Shown piece after piece: positions 33,461-43,711 of a DNA stretch of 64,000 bases (positions within the stretch are counted from its first letter, which is position 1; each line of letters opens with the position of its first letter). Below the pieces are notes generated by a model, which ran no database searches, was not told the origin of the DNA, and saw only the letters and a list, made by a program, of their open reading frames with translations. Origin of the DNA: Bacteroides propionicigenes (GTDB lineage: Bacteria > Bacteroidota > Bacteroidia > Bacteroidales > Bacteroidaceae); NCBI RefSeq assembly GCF_018390535.1, contig NZ_JAHBBW010000001.1:434001-498000 (forward strand). Reading direction: 5' to 3'. The position numbers were made by a program, and so were the translations under genes.

Positions 33461-34405
33461 ATGAAAGCATTAACAGCAACAGAATTCAATTTTCCCGGTC
33501 AGCAAAGCGTATACCACGGAAAAGTGCGTGATGTGTACAACATCAACGGTGAAAAGTTAGTGATGGTCGCTACCGACCGTATTTCAGCCTTCGACGTAGT
33601 ATTGCCCAAAGGTATTCCTTTCAAGGGTCAAATGCTGAACCAGATTGCAGCCAAGTTCCTCGATGCCACTACCGACATCTGCCCCAACTGGAAAATGGCC
33701 ACCCCAGACCCTATGGTAACAGTGGGTGTAATGTGCGAAGGTTTTCCTGTTGAAATGATTGTACGCGGCTACCTCTGCGGCAGCGCATGGCGCGCCTACA
33801 AGAGCGGTGTCCGCGAAATCTGTGGCGTGAAGCTGCCCGAAGGCATGAAAGAGAACCAGAAGTTCCCCGAACCTATCATCACCCCGACTACCAAAGCCGA
33901 GATAGGCGAGCACGATGCCGACATTTCCAAAGAGGAAATCCTCGCCAAAGGTCTTGCCACTCCCGAAGAATATGCCGTTTTGGAGAAATACACCATGGCC
34001 CTCTTCAAACGCGGTACGGAAATCGCCGCAGAGCGCGGATTGATTCTCGTTGATACCAAATACGAATTCGGCAAGCACAACGGCACCATCTATCTGATGG
34101 ACGAAATCCATACTCCGGACTCCAGCCGCTATTTCTACTCCGAAGGCTACGAAGAACGCTTCTCCAAAGGCGAACCGCAAAAGCAACTCTCAAAGGAATT
34201 CGTACGCGAATGGTTGATGGACAACGGCTTCCAAGGCAAAGAAGGACAACATGTTCCGGAAATGACGGACGAAATCGTAACTTCCATCAGCGAACGCTAC
34301 ATCGAGTTATACGAACACATCACCGGTGAGAAATTCGTGAAAGAAGATACAAGCAATATCGCCGAACGTATCGAGAAGAACGTAACGGAATACCTAAAGG
34401 AATGA
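33461..34405 (+). CDS. purC: Phosphoribosylaminoimidazole-succinocarboxamide synthase
   Basis: PurC joins CAIR and aspartate with ATP to give SAICAR in purine synthesis. The 314-residue protein is the long form, with the N-terminal [29 protein letters not shown], the [20 protein letters not shown] core, and [11 protein letters not shown].. and [13 protein letters not shown] near the middle. It lies 33 bases after phoH and 3 bases before menG. The C-terminal about 60 residues are helical and charged, as in other Bacteroidetes PurC proteins. Confidence 0.96.
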   Translation: MKALTATEFNFPGQQSVYHGKVRDVYNINGEKLVMVATDRISAFDVVLPKGIPFKGQMLNQIAAKFLDATTDICPNWKMATPDPMVTVGVMCEGFPVEMIVRGYLCGSAWRAYKSGVREICGVKLPEGMKENQKFPEPIITPTTKAEIGEHDADISKEEILAKGLATPEEYAVLEKYTMALFKRGTEIAAERGLILVDTKYEFGKHNGTIYLMDEIHTPDSSRYFYSEGYEERFSKGEPQKQLSKEFVREWLMDNGFQGKEGQHVPEMTDEIVTSISERYIELYEHITGEKFVKEDTSNIAERIEKNVTEYLKE

Positions 34406-34408
34406 AGA

Positions 34409-35146
34409 ATGTATTACCCGCAAGAACACATCAAGCCTTACGGTAGCGACGGCAAGAAGAGCGAACAGGTCGAAGAAATGTTCGACAATATCGCACCCGC
34501 TTACGATAAGCTGAACCATACCCTGTCAATGGGTATAGACCGCAGCTGGCGTAAGAAAGCGATTAATGCGCTGCGCCCTTTCAAGCCCCGGCACATCATG
34601 GATGTAGCAACCGGAACCGGCGACTTTGCCATACTTGCCTGTCGCGAACTGCAGCCCGACACGCTGATAGGAACCGACATATCCGAAGGGATGATGAATG
34701 TGGGACGTGAAAAAGTAAAACAGGCGCACCTCTCGGACAAGATTTCCTTCGCCCGGGAGGATTGCACCTCTCTCTCATTTGCCGATGAAAGCTTTGATGC
34801 CGTGACCGTAGCGTTCGGCATCCGCAACTTCGACGGACTGGACAAAGGACTGTCTGAAATGTGCCGTGTACTCGTGCCCGGCGGACACCTCGTGATACTG
34901 GAACTTTCCACTCCGGACCGCTTCCCGATGAAGCAACTCTTTACCGTCTACTCCAAAGTCATCATTCCTCTACTCGGCAAATGTATCTCGAAAGACAACA
35001 GCGCTTACACCTATCTGCCCCAAAGCATCCGCGCCTTTCCGCAAGGTGAAATCATGCAAGGAGTAATCCGTAAGGCAGGATTCAGCGAGGTGCGCTTCAA
35101 GCGGTTGACTTTCGGAATATGTACCTTATACATCGCTAAGAAATAG
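34409..35146 (+). CDS. menG: Demethylmenaquinone methyltransferase
   Basis: This 245-residue UbiE/MenG methyltransferase transfers a methyl group from SAM to demethylmenaquinone, the final menaquinone step. Motifs include [25 protein letters not shown], the SAM-binding [10 protein letters not shown], and [12 protein letters not shown]. The protein belongs with an anaerobe using menaquinone for fumarate respiration. It starts 3 bases after the purC stop and is followed by aroE. Confidence 0.95.
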   Translation: MYYPQEHIKPYGSDGKKSEQVEEMFDNIAPAYDKLNHTLSMGIDRSWRKKAINALRPFKPRHIMDVATGTGDFAILACRELQPDTLIGTDISEGMMNVGREKVKQAHLSDKISFAREDCTSLSFADESFDAVTVAFGIRNFDGLDKGLSEMCRVLVPGGHLVILELSTPDRFPMKQLFTVYSKVIIPLLGKCISKDNSAYTYLPQSIRAFPQGEIMQGVIRKAGFSEVRFKRLTFGICTLYIAKK

Positions 35147-35183
35147 TTGCTACTTATTATTACCCCCTTTAACACACTTGGAT

Positions 35184-35930
35184 ATGCAGAAATACGGTCT
35201 AATCGGTTACCCGCTGAAACATTCGTTCTCCATCGGCTACTTCAATGAGAAATTCACAGCCGAGAACATTGACGCAGAATATGTAAACTTCGAGATTCCC
35301 CGCATCGAAGACTTCATGGAAGTGATTGAGGAAAACCCCAATCTCTGTGGACTCAACGTAACCATTCCTTACAAAGAACAAGTCATCCCCTATCTGGATG
35401 AGCTGGATAAGGATACTGCCCAAATAGGCGCGGTCAACGTTATCAAGATTGTCCGTCTCCCCAAAGGCAAAGTCAAACTGATAGGCTGCAACTCGGACAT
35501 TATCGGATTTACGCAATCCATCGAGCCGTTGCTGCAACCCCACCACAAGAAAGCGCTGATTCTGGGTACGGGCGGTGCGTCCAAAGCCGTATATCGCGGT
35601 CTGGAGAACTTAGGAATAGAAAGCACGTTCGTATCACGCACCAAAAAGGACGACAAATTCCTTACCTACGAGGAACTGACTCCGGAGATAATGGCCGAAT
35701 ATACGGTTATCGTCAACTGTACCCCCGTCGGCATGTTCCCCAAAGTAGATTTCTGCCCGAACATACCGTACGAACTACTTACACCCAACCATTTGCTCTA
35801 CGATTTGTTATATAATCCAAACGAAACACTCTTCATGAAGAAAGGCAAAGCTCAAGGAGCCGTCACCAAGAACGGACTCGAAATGCTGTTGCTGCAAGCC
35901 TTTGCCGCATGGGAGATTTGGAATAGATGA
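35184..35930 (+). CDS. aroE: Shikimate dehydrogenase
   Basis: AroE reduces 3-dehydroshikimate to shikimate with NADPH. The 248-residue protein has the substrate site YPLKHSFS near the N-terminus, NVTIPYKE with the catalytic Lys, the NADP-binding GTGGASKAV and a final NGLEMLLLQAFAAWEIW. ATG 35184 is preferred to the TTG two codons upstream. The next gene begins one base after its TGA, so translation is almost certainly coupled. Confidence 0.95.
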   Translation: MQKYGLIGYPLKHSFSIGYFNEKFTAENIDAEYVNFEIPRIEDFMEVIEENPNLCGLNVTIPYKEQVIPYLDELDKDTAQIGAVNVIKIVRLPKGKVKLIGCNSDIIGFTQSIEPLLQPHHKKALILGTGGASKAVYRGLENLGIESTFVSRTKKDDKFLTYEELTPEIMAEYTVIVNCTPVGMFPKVDFCPNIPYELLTPNHLLYDLLYNPNETLFMKKGKAQGAVTKNGLEMLLLQAFAAWEIWNR

Positions 35931-35931
35931 C

Positions 35932-36882
35932 ATGAAAAGAAAAATTAAATACGGTCTGATAGGATTATTGGCGGTAGCATTCACCACCATCGTCAGTGGA
36001 AGCTATTATATGCTCGGTTACTCGCTGACACCTAAAGAGAACAAAGGCAAGGACATTCCTGGGTCATACAAGTATATGCACCGCACATATCCGTTTATCA
36101 CGTCATGGCTGGATAGCCTGCAAACCTCAGGTGCCTTGCGCGATACCTTTATCATCAATCCGGAAGGGAGACAACTGCATGCAATTTTTGCCGCAGCCGC
36201 ACAATCTACCGATAAAACGGCAGTCATCGTGCACGGCTATACCGACAATGCCATCCGTATGCTGATGATAGGCTATCTTTATAATAAAGGACTGAACTAC
36301 AATATATTCCTTCCCGACTTGCAGGACAACGGTCTGAGCGGAGGTCCCGCCATACAAATGGGGTGGAAAGACAGGCTGGATGTACTGAATTGGATGAATA
36401 TAGCCGACAGTATTTTCGGAAACAACACTCAAATGGTAGTACACGGCATCTCTATGGGAGCTGCCACTACCATGATGGTATCCGGAGAACCGCAACAACC
36501 TTTTGTGAAATGTTTTGTAGAAGATTGCGGCTACACAAGCGTATGGGACGAATTTTCCTTTCAATTGAAGGATATGTTCGGGTTGTCCGAATTTCCGCTA
36601 ATGTACACAACCGGATGGTTATGCAACGCCAAGTACGGCTGGAACTTCCGAGAAGCTTCTTCGCTGGAGCAAGTCAAAAAATGCAGCCTTCCCATGTTAT
36701 TCATACATGGAGATGCGGACACATACGTACCTACGTGGATGGTTTATCCCTTGTATGAAGCCAAGAGCGAACCGAAAGAGTTGTGGATTGTACCCGGTGC
36801 AACACACGCCATGTCCTACCGGGATTATCCGCAGGAATATACGGAGCGCGTAAGGAATTTCGTAGGGAAATACATCCATTAA
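35932..36882 (+). CDS. Alpha/beta hydrolase, membrane-anchored
   Basis: This 316-residue protein starts at ATG 35932, one base after aroE. A basic start is followed by one hydrophobic signal/anchor segment (about 8-28). The alpha/beta-hydrolase fold has VIVHGYTDN (oxyanion), the nucleophile elbow GISMGAA, the acid in IHGDADTYVP and the histidine in GATHAMSYRDYP. This matches the YqkD/BAAT-like group of serine hydrolases. Substrate unknown; peptidase or esterase activity is possible. It is the last gene of the phoH run. Confidence 0.9.
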   Translation: MKRKIKYGLIGLLAVAFTTIVSGSYYMLGYSLTPKENKGKDIPGSYKYMHRTYPFITSWLDSLQTSGALRDTFIINPEGRQLHAIFAAAAQSTDKTAVIVHGYTDNAIRMLMIGYLYNKGLNYNIFLPDLQDNGLSGGPAIQMGWKDRLDVLNWMNIADSIFGNNTQMVVHGISMGAATTMMVSGEPQQPFVKCFVEDCGYTSVWDEFSFQLKDMFGLSEFPLMYTTGWLCNAKYGWNFREASSLEQVKKCSLPMLFIHGDADTYVPTWMVYPLYEAKSEPKELWIVPGATHAMSYRDYPQEYTERVRNFVGKYIH

Positions 36883-36921
36883 TGTGATTTTTCCTATCTT
36901 CGCCCCTACAAATACAATAGT

Positions 36922-37833
36922 ATGAAACGATTTATCTCCATAGCACTCTTCTTGTGCGTGCTTGTTTCCTTGCAGGCACAAGAGATTTACACTACCAAAA
37001 ACATTCCTAAAGTACATCTTCAGGACAAGACACGCTACGTCTGCAACCCCGCCGGCATCCTCTCTGCTTCGGTATGTGATGAAATGGACCGTATGCTTTA
37101 TGCACTGGAACAGCAAACCGGCATTGAAACCGTAGTGGCCGTCGTACCTTCCATCGGCAACGAGGATTGCTTTGACTTCTCGCACCAATTACTCAACGAA
37201 TGGGGTGTGGGCAAGAAAGGCAAGAACAACGGGCTGGTTATCCTGTTGGTAACCGACCAGCGCTGCATCCAGTTTTATACCGGATACGGATTGGAAGGAG
37301 ACCTGCCCGATGCCATCTGCAAGCGTATTCAGACACGATACATGATTCCTTACCTGAAAGACGGCAATTGGGATGCGGGTATGGTGGCTGGTGTGCGTGC
37401 CGTATGCGCCCGCCTCGACGGCAGTATGGTAAACGACTCGGATGAGGATGGCGGCGCCTCCCCGATAGGATTGATTCTGGCTGTTGTCGGCTTCTTCGCC
37501 ATCGCCATTGCAGCGGGAATATTGAAGACACGTGCCGCAAGCAAATGCCCGCAATGCGGACAGCACAAGCTGCAACGGAGCAACAGCGTACTTGTTTCAC
37601 GCCACAACGGAGTACGGACGGAAGATGTCACTTACATATGCCGTAATTGCGGACACAAGGTAGTACGCCGTCAGCAATCCTACGATGAGAATTACCGGGG
37701 CGGCGGTGGCGGCGGTCCTGTCATTTTCGGCGGCGGCTTCGGAAGAGGCAGTTTCGGGGGCGGCGGCGGTTTTGGCGGCGGCAGCTTCGGCGGAGGTATG
37801 GGCGGTGGCGGCGGAGCCGGTTCACGGTTCTGA
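36922..37833 (+). CDS. TPM-domain protein with zinc ribbon and Gly-rich tail
   Basis: This 303-residue protein has a signal peptide (to about residue 20, LVSLQA), a TPM/YgcG phosphatase-like domain (about 30-160, YVCNPAGILSASVCDEMDRMLYALEQQTGIETVVAVV), a transmembrane helix (about 177-198), a zinc ribbon (CPQCGQHK...CRNCGHK, about 206-245) and a glycine/serine-rich C-terminus. TPM proteins are commonly next to LemA genes, as here. A weak promoter-like TATCTTCG lies at 36893-36900. The role in envelope maintenance is not established. Confidence 0.88.
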   Translation: MKRFISIALFLCVLVSLQAQEIYTTKNIPKVHLQDKTRYVCNPAGILSASVCDEMDRMLYALEQQTGIETVVAVVPSIGNEDCFDFSHQLLNEWGVGKKGKNNGLVILLVTDQRCIQFYTGYGLEGDLPDAICKRIQTRYMIPYLKDGNWDAGMVAGVRAVCARLDGSMVNDSDEDGGASPIGLILAVVGFFAIAIAAGILKTRAASKCPQCGQHKLQRSNSVLVSRHNGVRTEDVTYICRNCGHKVVRRQQSYDENYRGGGGGGPVIFGGGFGRGSFGGGGGFGGGSFGGGMGGGGGAGSRF

Positions 37834-37920
37834 TTGGAATAGTGTCAATCTGGAATTATTCAGTTAGGAGTCAGAGGAGTTACAAAATGTATTGTATCAC
37901 TTAATAATAAAAGAAGAAGT

Positions 37921-38502
37921 ATGAAAAAATCAACCATTATTATCATTGCTATTATAGCCCTTCTCGCCATTTGGGGTATTACCGGCTATAACGGACTTGT
38001 CACTATGGACGAAAATGTCAGCGGACAATGGTCTAACGTCGAAACACAATATCAACGTCGTGCCGACTTGATTCCGAACCTTGTAAATACAGTCAAAGGA
38101 TATGCCTCTCACGAGAAAGAAACACTGGAAGGTGTGGTAGAGGCTCGCAGCAAAGCTACCCAAATGACCGTAGACTCCAACGACCTGACACCGGAGAAGC
38201 TGGCTGAATACCAAAAGGCTCAGGGTGCGGTTACTTCCGCTCTCGGCAAGCTGCTTGCCATTACCGAGAATTATCCCGACCTGAAAGCCAACCAGAACTT
38301 CCTGGAACTACAAGCCCAGCTGGAAGGTACGGAAAACCGCATCAACGTAGCACGTACCAACTTCAACAACGCAGCGAAAAGCTTTAATACAGCCATCCGC
38401 CGTTTCCCCAAAAACATCCTTGCCGGTTTTTTCGGCTTTGAGAAACGCGCTTATTTTGAAGCTGCCGAAGGCAGTGAACAAGCTCCCAAAGTAGAGTTCT
38501 AA
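37921..38502 (+). CDS. lemA: LemA family protein
   Basis: This 193-residue protein has an N-terminal membrane anchor (about 4-25) and a long helical domain containing NLVNTVKGYASHEKETLEGVVEARSKA and the conserved YPDLKANQNFLELQAQLEGTENRINVARTNFNN segment, with a late FPKNILAGFFGF. LemA proteins face the periplasm or outside and pair with TPM proteins. It is the second gene of the pair, 87 bases after the TPM gene. A MITE-like palindrome follows the stop. Confidence 0.95.
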   Translation: MKKSTIIIIAIIALLAIWGITGYNGLVTMDENVSGQWSNVETQYQRRADLIPNLVNTVKGYASHEKETLEGVVEARSKATQMTVDSNDLTPEKLAEYQKAQGAVTSALGKLLAITENYPDLKANQNFLELQAQLEGTENRINVARTNFNNAAKSFNTAIRRFPKNILAGFFGFEKRAYFEAAEGSEQAPKVEF

Positions 38503-38532
38503 CAACAAGGAATTAAAAATCCGAACTGGGGT

Positions 38533-38672
38533 TGTTTTAAAATGTAAAAGTCCTATCATTCTATCATTCTGAACGCAGTGAAGAATCTCTTCTCTGCATA
38601 CATAAGAGAGGAGATTCTTCGTCGCAAGCTCCTCTGAATGACAGAATGATAGGACTTTTACATTTTGAAACA
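38533..38672. mobile_element. MITE-like palindromic element, copy 2
   Basis: Forty-base arms (38533-38572 and 38633-38672) pair with three differences. The 60-base loop holds GAAGAATCTC/GAGATTCTTC. The core CTATCATTCT.TCATTC and loop match copy 1 (23813-23944), but the outer arm here (AAAATGTAAAAGTC) differs from copy 1 (AAAACGAATTTAAG) and still pairs with its own partner. It lies between lemA and purM. Confidence 0.75.
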
Positions 38673-38719
38673 CTCTCATATTTTTTACGCAAAGCTAAGG
38701 CTATAAGCGAAATAATCAC

Positions 38720-38727
38720 TACTTTTG
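38720..38727 (+). promoter_or_regulatory. purM -7 element
   Basis: TACTTTTG predicts a start near 38734, which supports ATG 38755 over the in-frame start at 38725. Confidence 0.7.
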
Positions 38728-38754
38728 TGCACAATTGAACAAACTTATTATCTC

Positions 38755-39924
38755 ATGAGTAATCAACGATATATGATGAGAGGCGTCAGCGCATCCAAAG
38801 AAGATGTGCACAACGCTATCAAGAACATCGACAAAGGTATCTTCCCGCAGGCTTTCTGCAAAATTATCCCCGACATTCTGGGCGGTGATTCCGAGTACTG
38901 TAACATCATGCATGCCGACGGTGCAGGAACCAAATCCAGCCTGGCATACATGTACTGGAAAGAGACAGGCGACCTCTCCGTCTGGAAAGGCATTGCGCAG
39001 GATGCGCTGATTATGAACATCGACGACCTGCTTTGCGTAGGTGCAGTAGACAATATCCTGGTATCAAGCACTATCGGACGCAATAAGTTGCTCATTCCGG
39101 GAGAGGTGATTTCCGCTATCATCAACGGAACGGACGAACTGCTTGCCGAACTCCGCGAAATGGGTGTGGGTGTATACGCTACCGGCGGTGAGACTGCCGA
39201 TGTCGGCGACTTGGTACGCACCATTATCGTAGACTCTACGGTAACTTGCCGCATGAAACGTTCGGATGTCATCGACAATGCCAATATCCGTCCGGGAGAT
39301 GTGATTGTAGGTCTGTCCTCTTGTGGACAAGCCACTTATGAGAAAGAATATAACGGCGGTATGGGCAGCAACGGGCTAACCAGCGCCCGCCACGATGTAT
39401 TCTCCAAATACCTGGCAGAGAAATATCCGGAAAGCTACGACAAAGCCGTACCCGACGAACTGGTATACAGCGGAAAACTGAAGCTGACAGACAACGTGGA
39501 AGGCAGTCCGTTGGATGCCGGCAAACTGGTACTCTCTCCTACCCGTACGTATGCACCGGTAGTTAAGAAATTACTCGATGCGCTCCGTCCCGAAATTCAC
39601 GGTATGGTACACTGCTCCGGTGGCGCACAAACCAAAGTACTGCACTTTGCCGGTGACAATTGCCGCATTATCAAAGACAACCTTTTCCCCGTTCCACCAT
39701 TGTTCAGAACCATCAAGGAGCAAAGCGATACGGACTGGAGCGAAATGTACAAGGTATTCAATATGGGACACCGCCTTGAGGTGTATCTTTCTCCCGAACA
39801 CGCAGAAGAAGTGATTGCCATCAGCAAGAGCTTCAATATTGATGCACAGATTGTAGGACGTATCGAAGAGAGCGATAAGAAAGAGTTGATTATCAAGAGT
39901 GAATTCGGAGAGTTCAGATACTAA
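38755..39924 (+). CDS. purM: Phosphoribosylformylglycinamidine cyclo-ligase (AIR synthase), long Bacteroidetes form
   Basis: PurM closes FGAM to AIR in purine synthesis using ATP. The 389-residue protein is longer than the usual about 345 but has the AIR synthase layout: HADGAGTKSSLAYMY near the N-terminus, DALIMNIDDLLCVGA, GVYATGGETADVGDL, and a C-terminal MVHCSGGAQTKVLHFAG region where classical PurM has HITGGG. This is the divergent version normal in Bacteroidetes, so the assignment is good but not certain from motif alone. prfA follows in the same direction after 42 bases. Confidence 0.85.
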   Translation: MSNQRYMMRGVSASKEDVHNAIKNIDKGIFPQAFCKIIPDILGGDSEYCNIMHADGAGTKSSLAYMYWKETGDLSVWKGIAQDALIMNIDDLLCVGAVDNILVSSTIGRNKLLIPGEVISAIINGTDELLAELREMGVGVYATGGETADVGDLVRTIIVDSTVTCRMKRSDVIDNANIRPGDVIVGLSSCGQATYEKEYNGGMGSNGLTSARHDVFSKYLAEKYPESYDKAVPDELVYSGKLKLTDNVEGSPLDAGKLVLSPTRTYAPVVKKLLDALRPEIHGMVHCSGGAQTKVLHFAGDNCRIIKDNLFPVPPLFRTIKEQSDTDWSEMYKVFNMGHRLEVYLSPEHAEEVIAISKSFNIDAQIVGRIEESDKKELIIKSEFGEFRY

Positions 39925-39966
39925 TACCGACTTATCATCCCATCATAACATTACCACTTGAATTAA

Positions 39967-41079
39967 ATGGCAGATAACAATACCATACTTGAGAAACTGG
40001 AAGGCCTCGTTGCCCGCTTCGAAGAAGTATCTACGTTGATAACCGACCCGGCAGTGATTGCCGACCAGAAGCGCTACGTCAAGCTTACCAAAGAATACAA
40101 AGAACTGGGTGACTTGATGAATGCCCGCAAAGAGTACATGCAGGTACTGAGCGGCATTGAGGAAGCGAAAGAAATCATCGCCAACGAAACCGATGCCGAA
40201 ATGCGTGAAATGGCCCGTGAGGAACTTGATGCCTGCCAAATACGCCAGCCGGAGCTGGAAGAAGAAATAAAGCTGCTGCTTGTCCCTGCCGACCCGCAGG
40301 ATAGCCGTAACGCAATTCTTGAAATCCGCGGCGGTGCAGGTGGAGACGAAGCCGCCATCTTTGCCGGCGACCTCTTCCGTATGTATACCAAGTATTGCGA
40401 AGCAAAAGGCTGGCGATTGGAAATATCCAGTGCCAACGAAGGCGCAGCCGGCGGTTTCAAGGAAATCATCTGCTCCGTAACGGGTGATAATGTATATGGT
40501 ACACTGAAATATGAATCGGGCGTACATCGCGTACAGCGTGTGCCTGCCACCGAAACGCAAGGACGTGTGCACACATCCGCTGCATCCGTAGCCGTGCTGC
40601 CCGAGGCCGAAGAATTCGATGTAGTCATCAACGAGGGAGAAATCAAATGGGATACCTTCCGAAGCGGTGGTGCGGGCGGTCAGAACGTAAATAAGGTGGA
40701 ATCCGGCGTACGCTTACGCTACAACTGGAAGAATCCGAATACCGGTGTCGTAGAGGAAATCCTCATCGAATGTACTGAAACGCGCGACCAGCCGAAGAAT
40801 AAAGAACGCGCCTTGTCTCGCCTGCGTACCTTTATATACGACAAGGAGCACCAGAAATACATCGATGACATCGCTTCCAAACGAAAGACCATGGTTTCTA
40901 CCGGTGACCGTTCGGCCAAGATACGCACCTACAACTATCCGCAAGGACGTATCACCGACCACCGCATCAACTATACCATCTATAACCTCGCCGCCTTTAT
41001 GGACGGTGATATTCAGGACTGCATCGATCACCTGATTGTTGCGGAAAATGCGGAAAGACTGAAAGAAAGCGAATTGTAG
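39967..41079 (+). CDS. prfA: Peptide chain release factor 1
   Basis: RF1 ends translation at UAA and UAG. The 370-residue protein has the peptidyl-hydrolysis motif GGQ at residues 237-239 within SGGAGGQNVNKVESGVRL, the acceptor-site EIRGGAGGDEAAIFAGDLFRMY segment and the conserved VQRVPATETQGRVHTSA. Length is normal. It is followed 2 bases later by the DUF4153 gene, so the two are probably co-transcribed. Confidence 0.96.
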   Translation: MADNNTILEKLEGLVARFEEVSTLITDPAVIADQKRYVKLTKEYKELGDLMNARKEYMQVLSGIEEAKEIIANETDAEMREMAREELDACQIRQPELEEEIKLLLVPADPQDSRNAILEIRGGAGGDEAAIFAGDLFRMYTKYCEAKGWRLEISSANEGAAGGFKEIICSVTGDNVYGTLKYESGVHRVQRVPATETQGRVHTSAASVAVLPEAEEFDVVINEGEIKWDTFRSGGAGGQNVNKVESGVRLRYNWKNPNTGVVEEILIECTETRDQPKNKERALSRLRTFIYDKEHQKYIDDIASKRKTMVSTGDRSAKIRTYNYPQGRITDHRINYTIYNLAAFMDGDIQDCIDHLIVAENAERLKESEL

Positions 41080-41081
41080 TT

Positions 41082-42854
41082 ATGAAAGGGCTATCAGTAG
41101 AGAAAGCGTTTCACACAGCTACCGAAGCGTTTCAGAATTGTTTGAAACGCTTTCCGGTTGCAGTAACCTTTATCTTTGCATTCACAGCCTATCTCATCTA
41201 TCTGACATCGACAGGCTGGAAGGGCGAAGACCGGTTACTGTTCATCACCGGCTACTATCTGTCGGTGGGCATCCTGCTTTCGCTCACACTTCATCTATGG
41301 AGCGAGGAAGTAAAAAGCCGCCTGTGGAAGACAACCATACAACTTGCTGCGCATGCCTTACTTATAGCCGACACTTTCCTACTCTATCATTATCTCACCA
41401 CGGAAAGTTCGTGGATTGAAATCGGTATCGCCCATGCGGCAGCCATTCTTGCCGTAGGGTTCTCCACTTTCTTCCTTTCGTTCCTGCGCGAGAAGAACGA
41501 CATCGCCAGCTGGAACTTTGCGCTGAACACCGTTTCGGCATACATCGTTACACAGGTGATAGGCCTTATCCTATGTGCAGGCATCAGCCTACTGCTGTTC
41601 TCATTGCATCAACTGTTCGATATTCACATCAGCGGGAAGTGCTATGCCTATATCTACTATCTGTGCAATGTATTGCTCGGCTTGATGCTATTCCTCGGAT
41701 TGTTGCCGCAGGGAGACGACAAGCACAACCGGAAGCCGCATTCATCGGAATTCCTGAACGGCATCCTGCACTATCTGTTCCTTCCCCTTACGGCCGGTTA
41801 TCTGATAGTGCTTTATATCTACGCCACTCGCATCCTCATCAGTTGGGAATTGCCCATCGGCTGGGTGTCATGGCTTATCGTAGCATTGATGACGGTCTGT
41901 ATCGCCATCCAATTCGGGCTATACCCTACACGTTTCAAAGAGAACAAGCGGTTTGACAACTGGATTGCACGCTGGATGCCTGTGCTGATATTGCCACTGT
42001 TACTGCTGATGACAATAGGCATTATACGCCGGTTCAACGATTACGGTGTTACTATCAACCGACTCTATCTCGCCACGCTCAATGGCTGGTTCTATATTGT
42101 CTGTATCGGGCTGTTCGTCATAAAAGCGCGACGTATCAACTGGATACCCATTTCGTTTGCCGTCATCTTTTTGCTGACATCCGCATTGCCCGTCAACTAT
42201 GCCGGTATTACAAAGAATACTATTCTTAATGAGATAAAGGCCGAAATGCAACGCAGTTGCCAAGCGGAAGTTCCCCTCTCATTAGAGCAATATAAGGAAT
42301 GGATTTACTCACTGCCGGAAAAGCAAGCTGTACAGATAAACAGTAAATTCAAATATTTGAGTAACTGGTTCGGCACGGAAAGCGTTACTCATTTGATAGA
42401 GAAGAATGTGACACACAACCTCTATTCTGTGGCAGCGGATATTGAAACAGATACGGTAGCCGTTGACACAGATAACGACAGGGTTTCCTACAGTGGCGAA
42501 ATCGATATCCAAACTATCATCAATATACCCGAAGGCTATACCCGGTTTATCGCCATACCTGACGGCAGCATATCAAGCCACCGTTTCACCGTTTCCCGCC
42601 AAAGCCTCGAAAGCGGCATATTACCCGTTTCGCTCGATACCCGAACGGGCAAGCTGAACGATAGCGTGTACATCGAGCTCAACACATTGGAAATGCTGGA
42701 GAAGAACAGCAAGCACGGCCATATACCGCCTACCTCTTTCCGATGCAACTCCCCAAGAAATTTGTTCATCCTGACTGCATTCGACATTCATTATGAAAAG
42801 GACAGTGACGAAGATGCGAGAATGAGTATCAAGGGATATTTATTTAAAAAGTAA
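41082..42854 (+). CDS. DUF4153 integral membrane protein
   Basis: This 590-residue protein has roughly ten hydrophobic segments in the first about 390 residues (for example [47 protein letters not shown]) and a soluble beta-rich C-terminal domain (about 395-590). The DUF4153 assignment rests on length, architecture and the middle [25 protein letters not shown] region. Function unknown. It lies 2 bases after prfA and 26 bases before pyrF. Confidence 0.82.
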   Translation: MKGLSVEKAFHTATEAFQNCLKRFPVAVTFIFAFTAYLIYLTSTGWKGEDRLLFITGYYLSVGILLSLTLHLWSEEVKSRLWKTTIQLAAHALLIADTFLLYHYLTTESSWIEIGIAHAAAILAVGFSTFFLSFLREKNDIASWNFALNTVSAYIVTQVIGLILCAGISLLLFSLHQLFDIHISGKCYAYIYYLCNVLLGLMLFLGLLPQGDDKHNRKPHSSEFLNGILHYLFLPLTAGYLIVLYIYATRILISWELPIGWVSWLIVALMTVCIAIQFGLYPTRFKENKRFDNWIARWMPVLILPLLLLMTIGIIRRFNDYGVTINRLYLATLNGWFYIVCIGLFVIKARRINWIPISFAVIFLLTSALPVNYAGITKNTILNEIKAEMQRSCQAEVPLSLEQYKEWIYSLPEKQAVQINSKFKYLSNWFGTESVTHLIEKNVTHNLYSVAADIETDTVAVDTDNDRVSYSGEIDIQTIINIPEGYTRFIAIPDGSISSHRFTVSRQSLESGILPVSLDTRTGKLNDSVYIELNTLEMLEKNSKHGHIPPTSFRCNSPRNLFILTAFDIHYEKDSDEDARMSIKGYLFKK

Positions 42855-42880
42855 AATCATTAAACCAACAGAATTACGAT

Positions 42881-43711
42881 ATGAACAAACAACAGCTTTT
42901 TGAGAATATAAAACGTAAGAAATCATTTCTTTGCGTAGGTTTGGATACGGATATTAAGAAAATACCGGAACACCTGTTGAAAGAAGAAGATCCTATTTTC
43001 TCCTTCAATAAAGCAATTATCGATGCAACAGCCGATCTGTGTATCGCCTATAAACCTAACCTTGCTTTCTATGAGAGCATGGGAGTAAAAGGTTGGATTG
43101 CCTTTGAGAAGACCGTAAACTACATCAAACAGAATTATCCCGACCAGTTCATCATAGCTGATGCCAAGCGTGGTGACATAGGCAACACCTCTGCCATGTA
43201 TGCACGCACTTTCTTTGAAGAGCTGGACATAGACTCGGTAACCGTAGCCCCCTATATGGGCGAAGACAGCGTTACCCCGTTCCTCACTTATGAAGGGAAA
43301 TGGGTTATCTTGCTCGCATTGACCAGCAATAAAGGTTCTCACGACTTCCAGTTGACAGAAGACAAGGACGGTGAACGTCTTTTTGAGAAAGTCTTGCGCA
43401 AATCACAGGAATGGGCAAGTGACGAACAAATGATGTATGTAGTAGGCGCCACCCAAGGACGTGCTTTTGAAGATATCCGCAAGATTGTTCCCAATCACTT
43501 CCTCCTGGTGCCCGGCGTAGGCGCACAAGGCGGTTCATTGGAAGAAGTCTGCAAATACGGCATGAACGAAACTTGCGGGCTAATTGTTAATTCCAGCCGC
43601 GGAATCATTTACGTAGACAAGACAGAGAACTTTGCAGCCGCTTCACGCAAAGCTGCACAGGAAGTACAGGCGCAAATGGCGGAACAGCTGAAGAAAGTGA
43701 TAAACGATTAG
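42881..43711 (+). CDS. pyrF: Orotidine 5'-phosphate decarboxylase (long form)
   Basis: PyrF decarboxylates OMP to UMP. The 276-residue protein belongs to the longer subgroup, with the catalytic [15 protein letters not shown] (Asp-Lys array), [11 protein letters not shown] near the N-terminus, and [10 protein letters not shown] with the SSRGIIY phosphate site near the C-terminus. The last base of its TAG is the first base of the GTG that starts the HD gene, implying translational coupling. Confidence 0.95.
   Translation: MNKQQLFENIKRKKSFLCVGLDTDIKKIPEHLLKEEDPIFSFNKAIIDATADLCIAYKPNLAFYESMGVKGWIAFEKTVNYIKQNYPDQFIIADAKRGDIGNTSAMYARTFFEELDIDSVTVAPYMGEDSVTPFLTYEGKWVILLALTSNKGSHDFQLTEDKDGERLFEKVLRKSQEWASDEQMMYVVGATQGRAFEDIRKIVPNHFLLVPGVGAQGGSLEEVCKYGMNETCGLIVNSSRGIIYVDKTENFAAASRKAAQEVQAQMAEQLKKVIND

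Noticed and set aside
38755..39924. purM as a different AIR-synthase-like enzyme (selenophosphate synthase or thiamine kinase)
   Set aside because: There is no Sec/Cys catalytic motif and the fold landmarks fit the long PurM form expected in Bacteroidetes, although classical HITGGG is altered.
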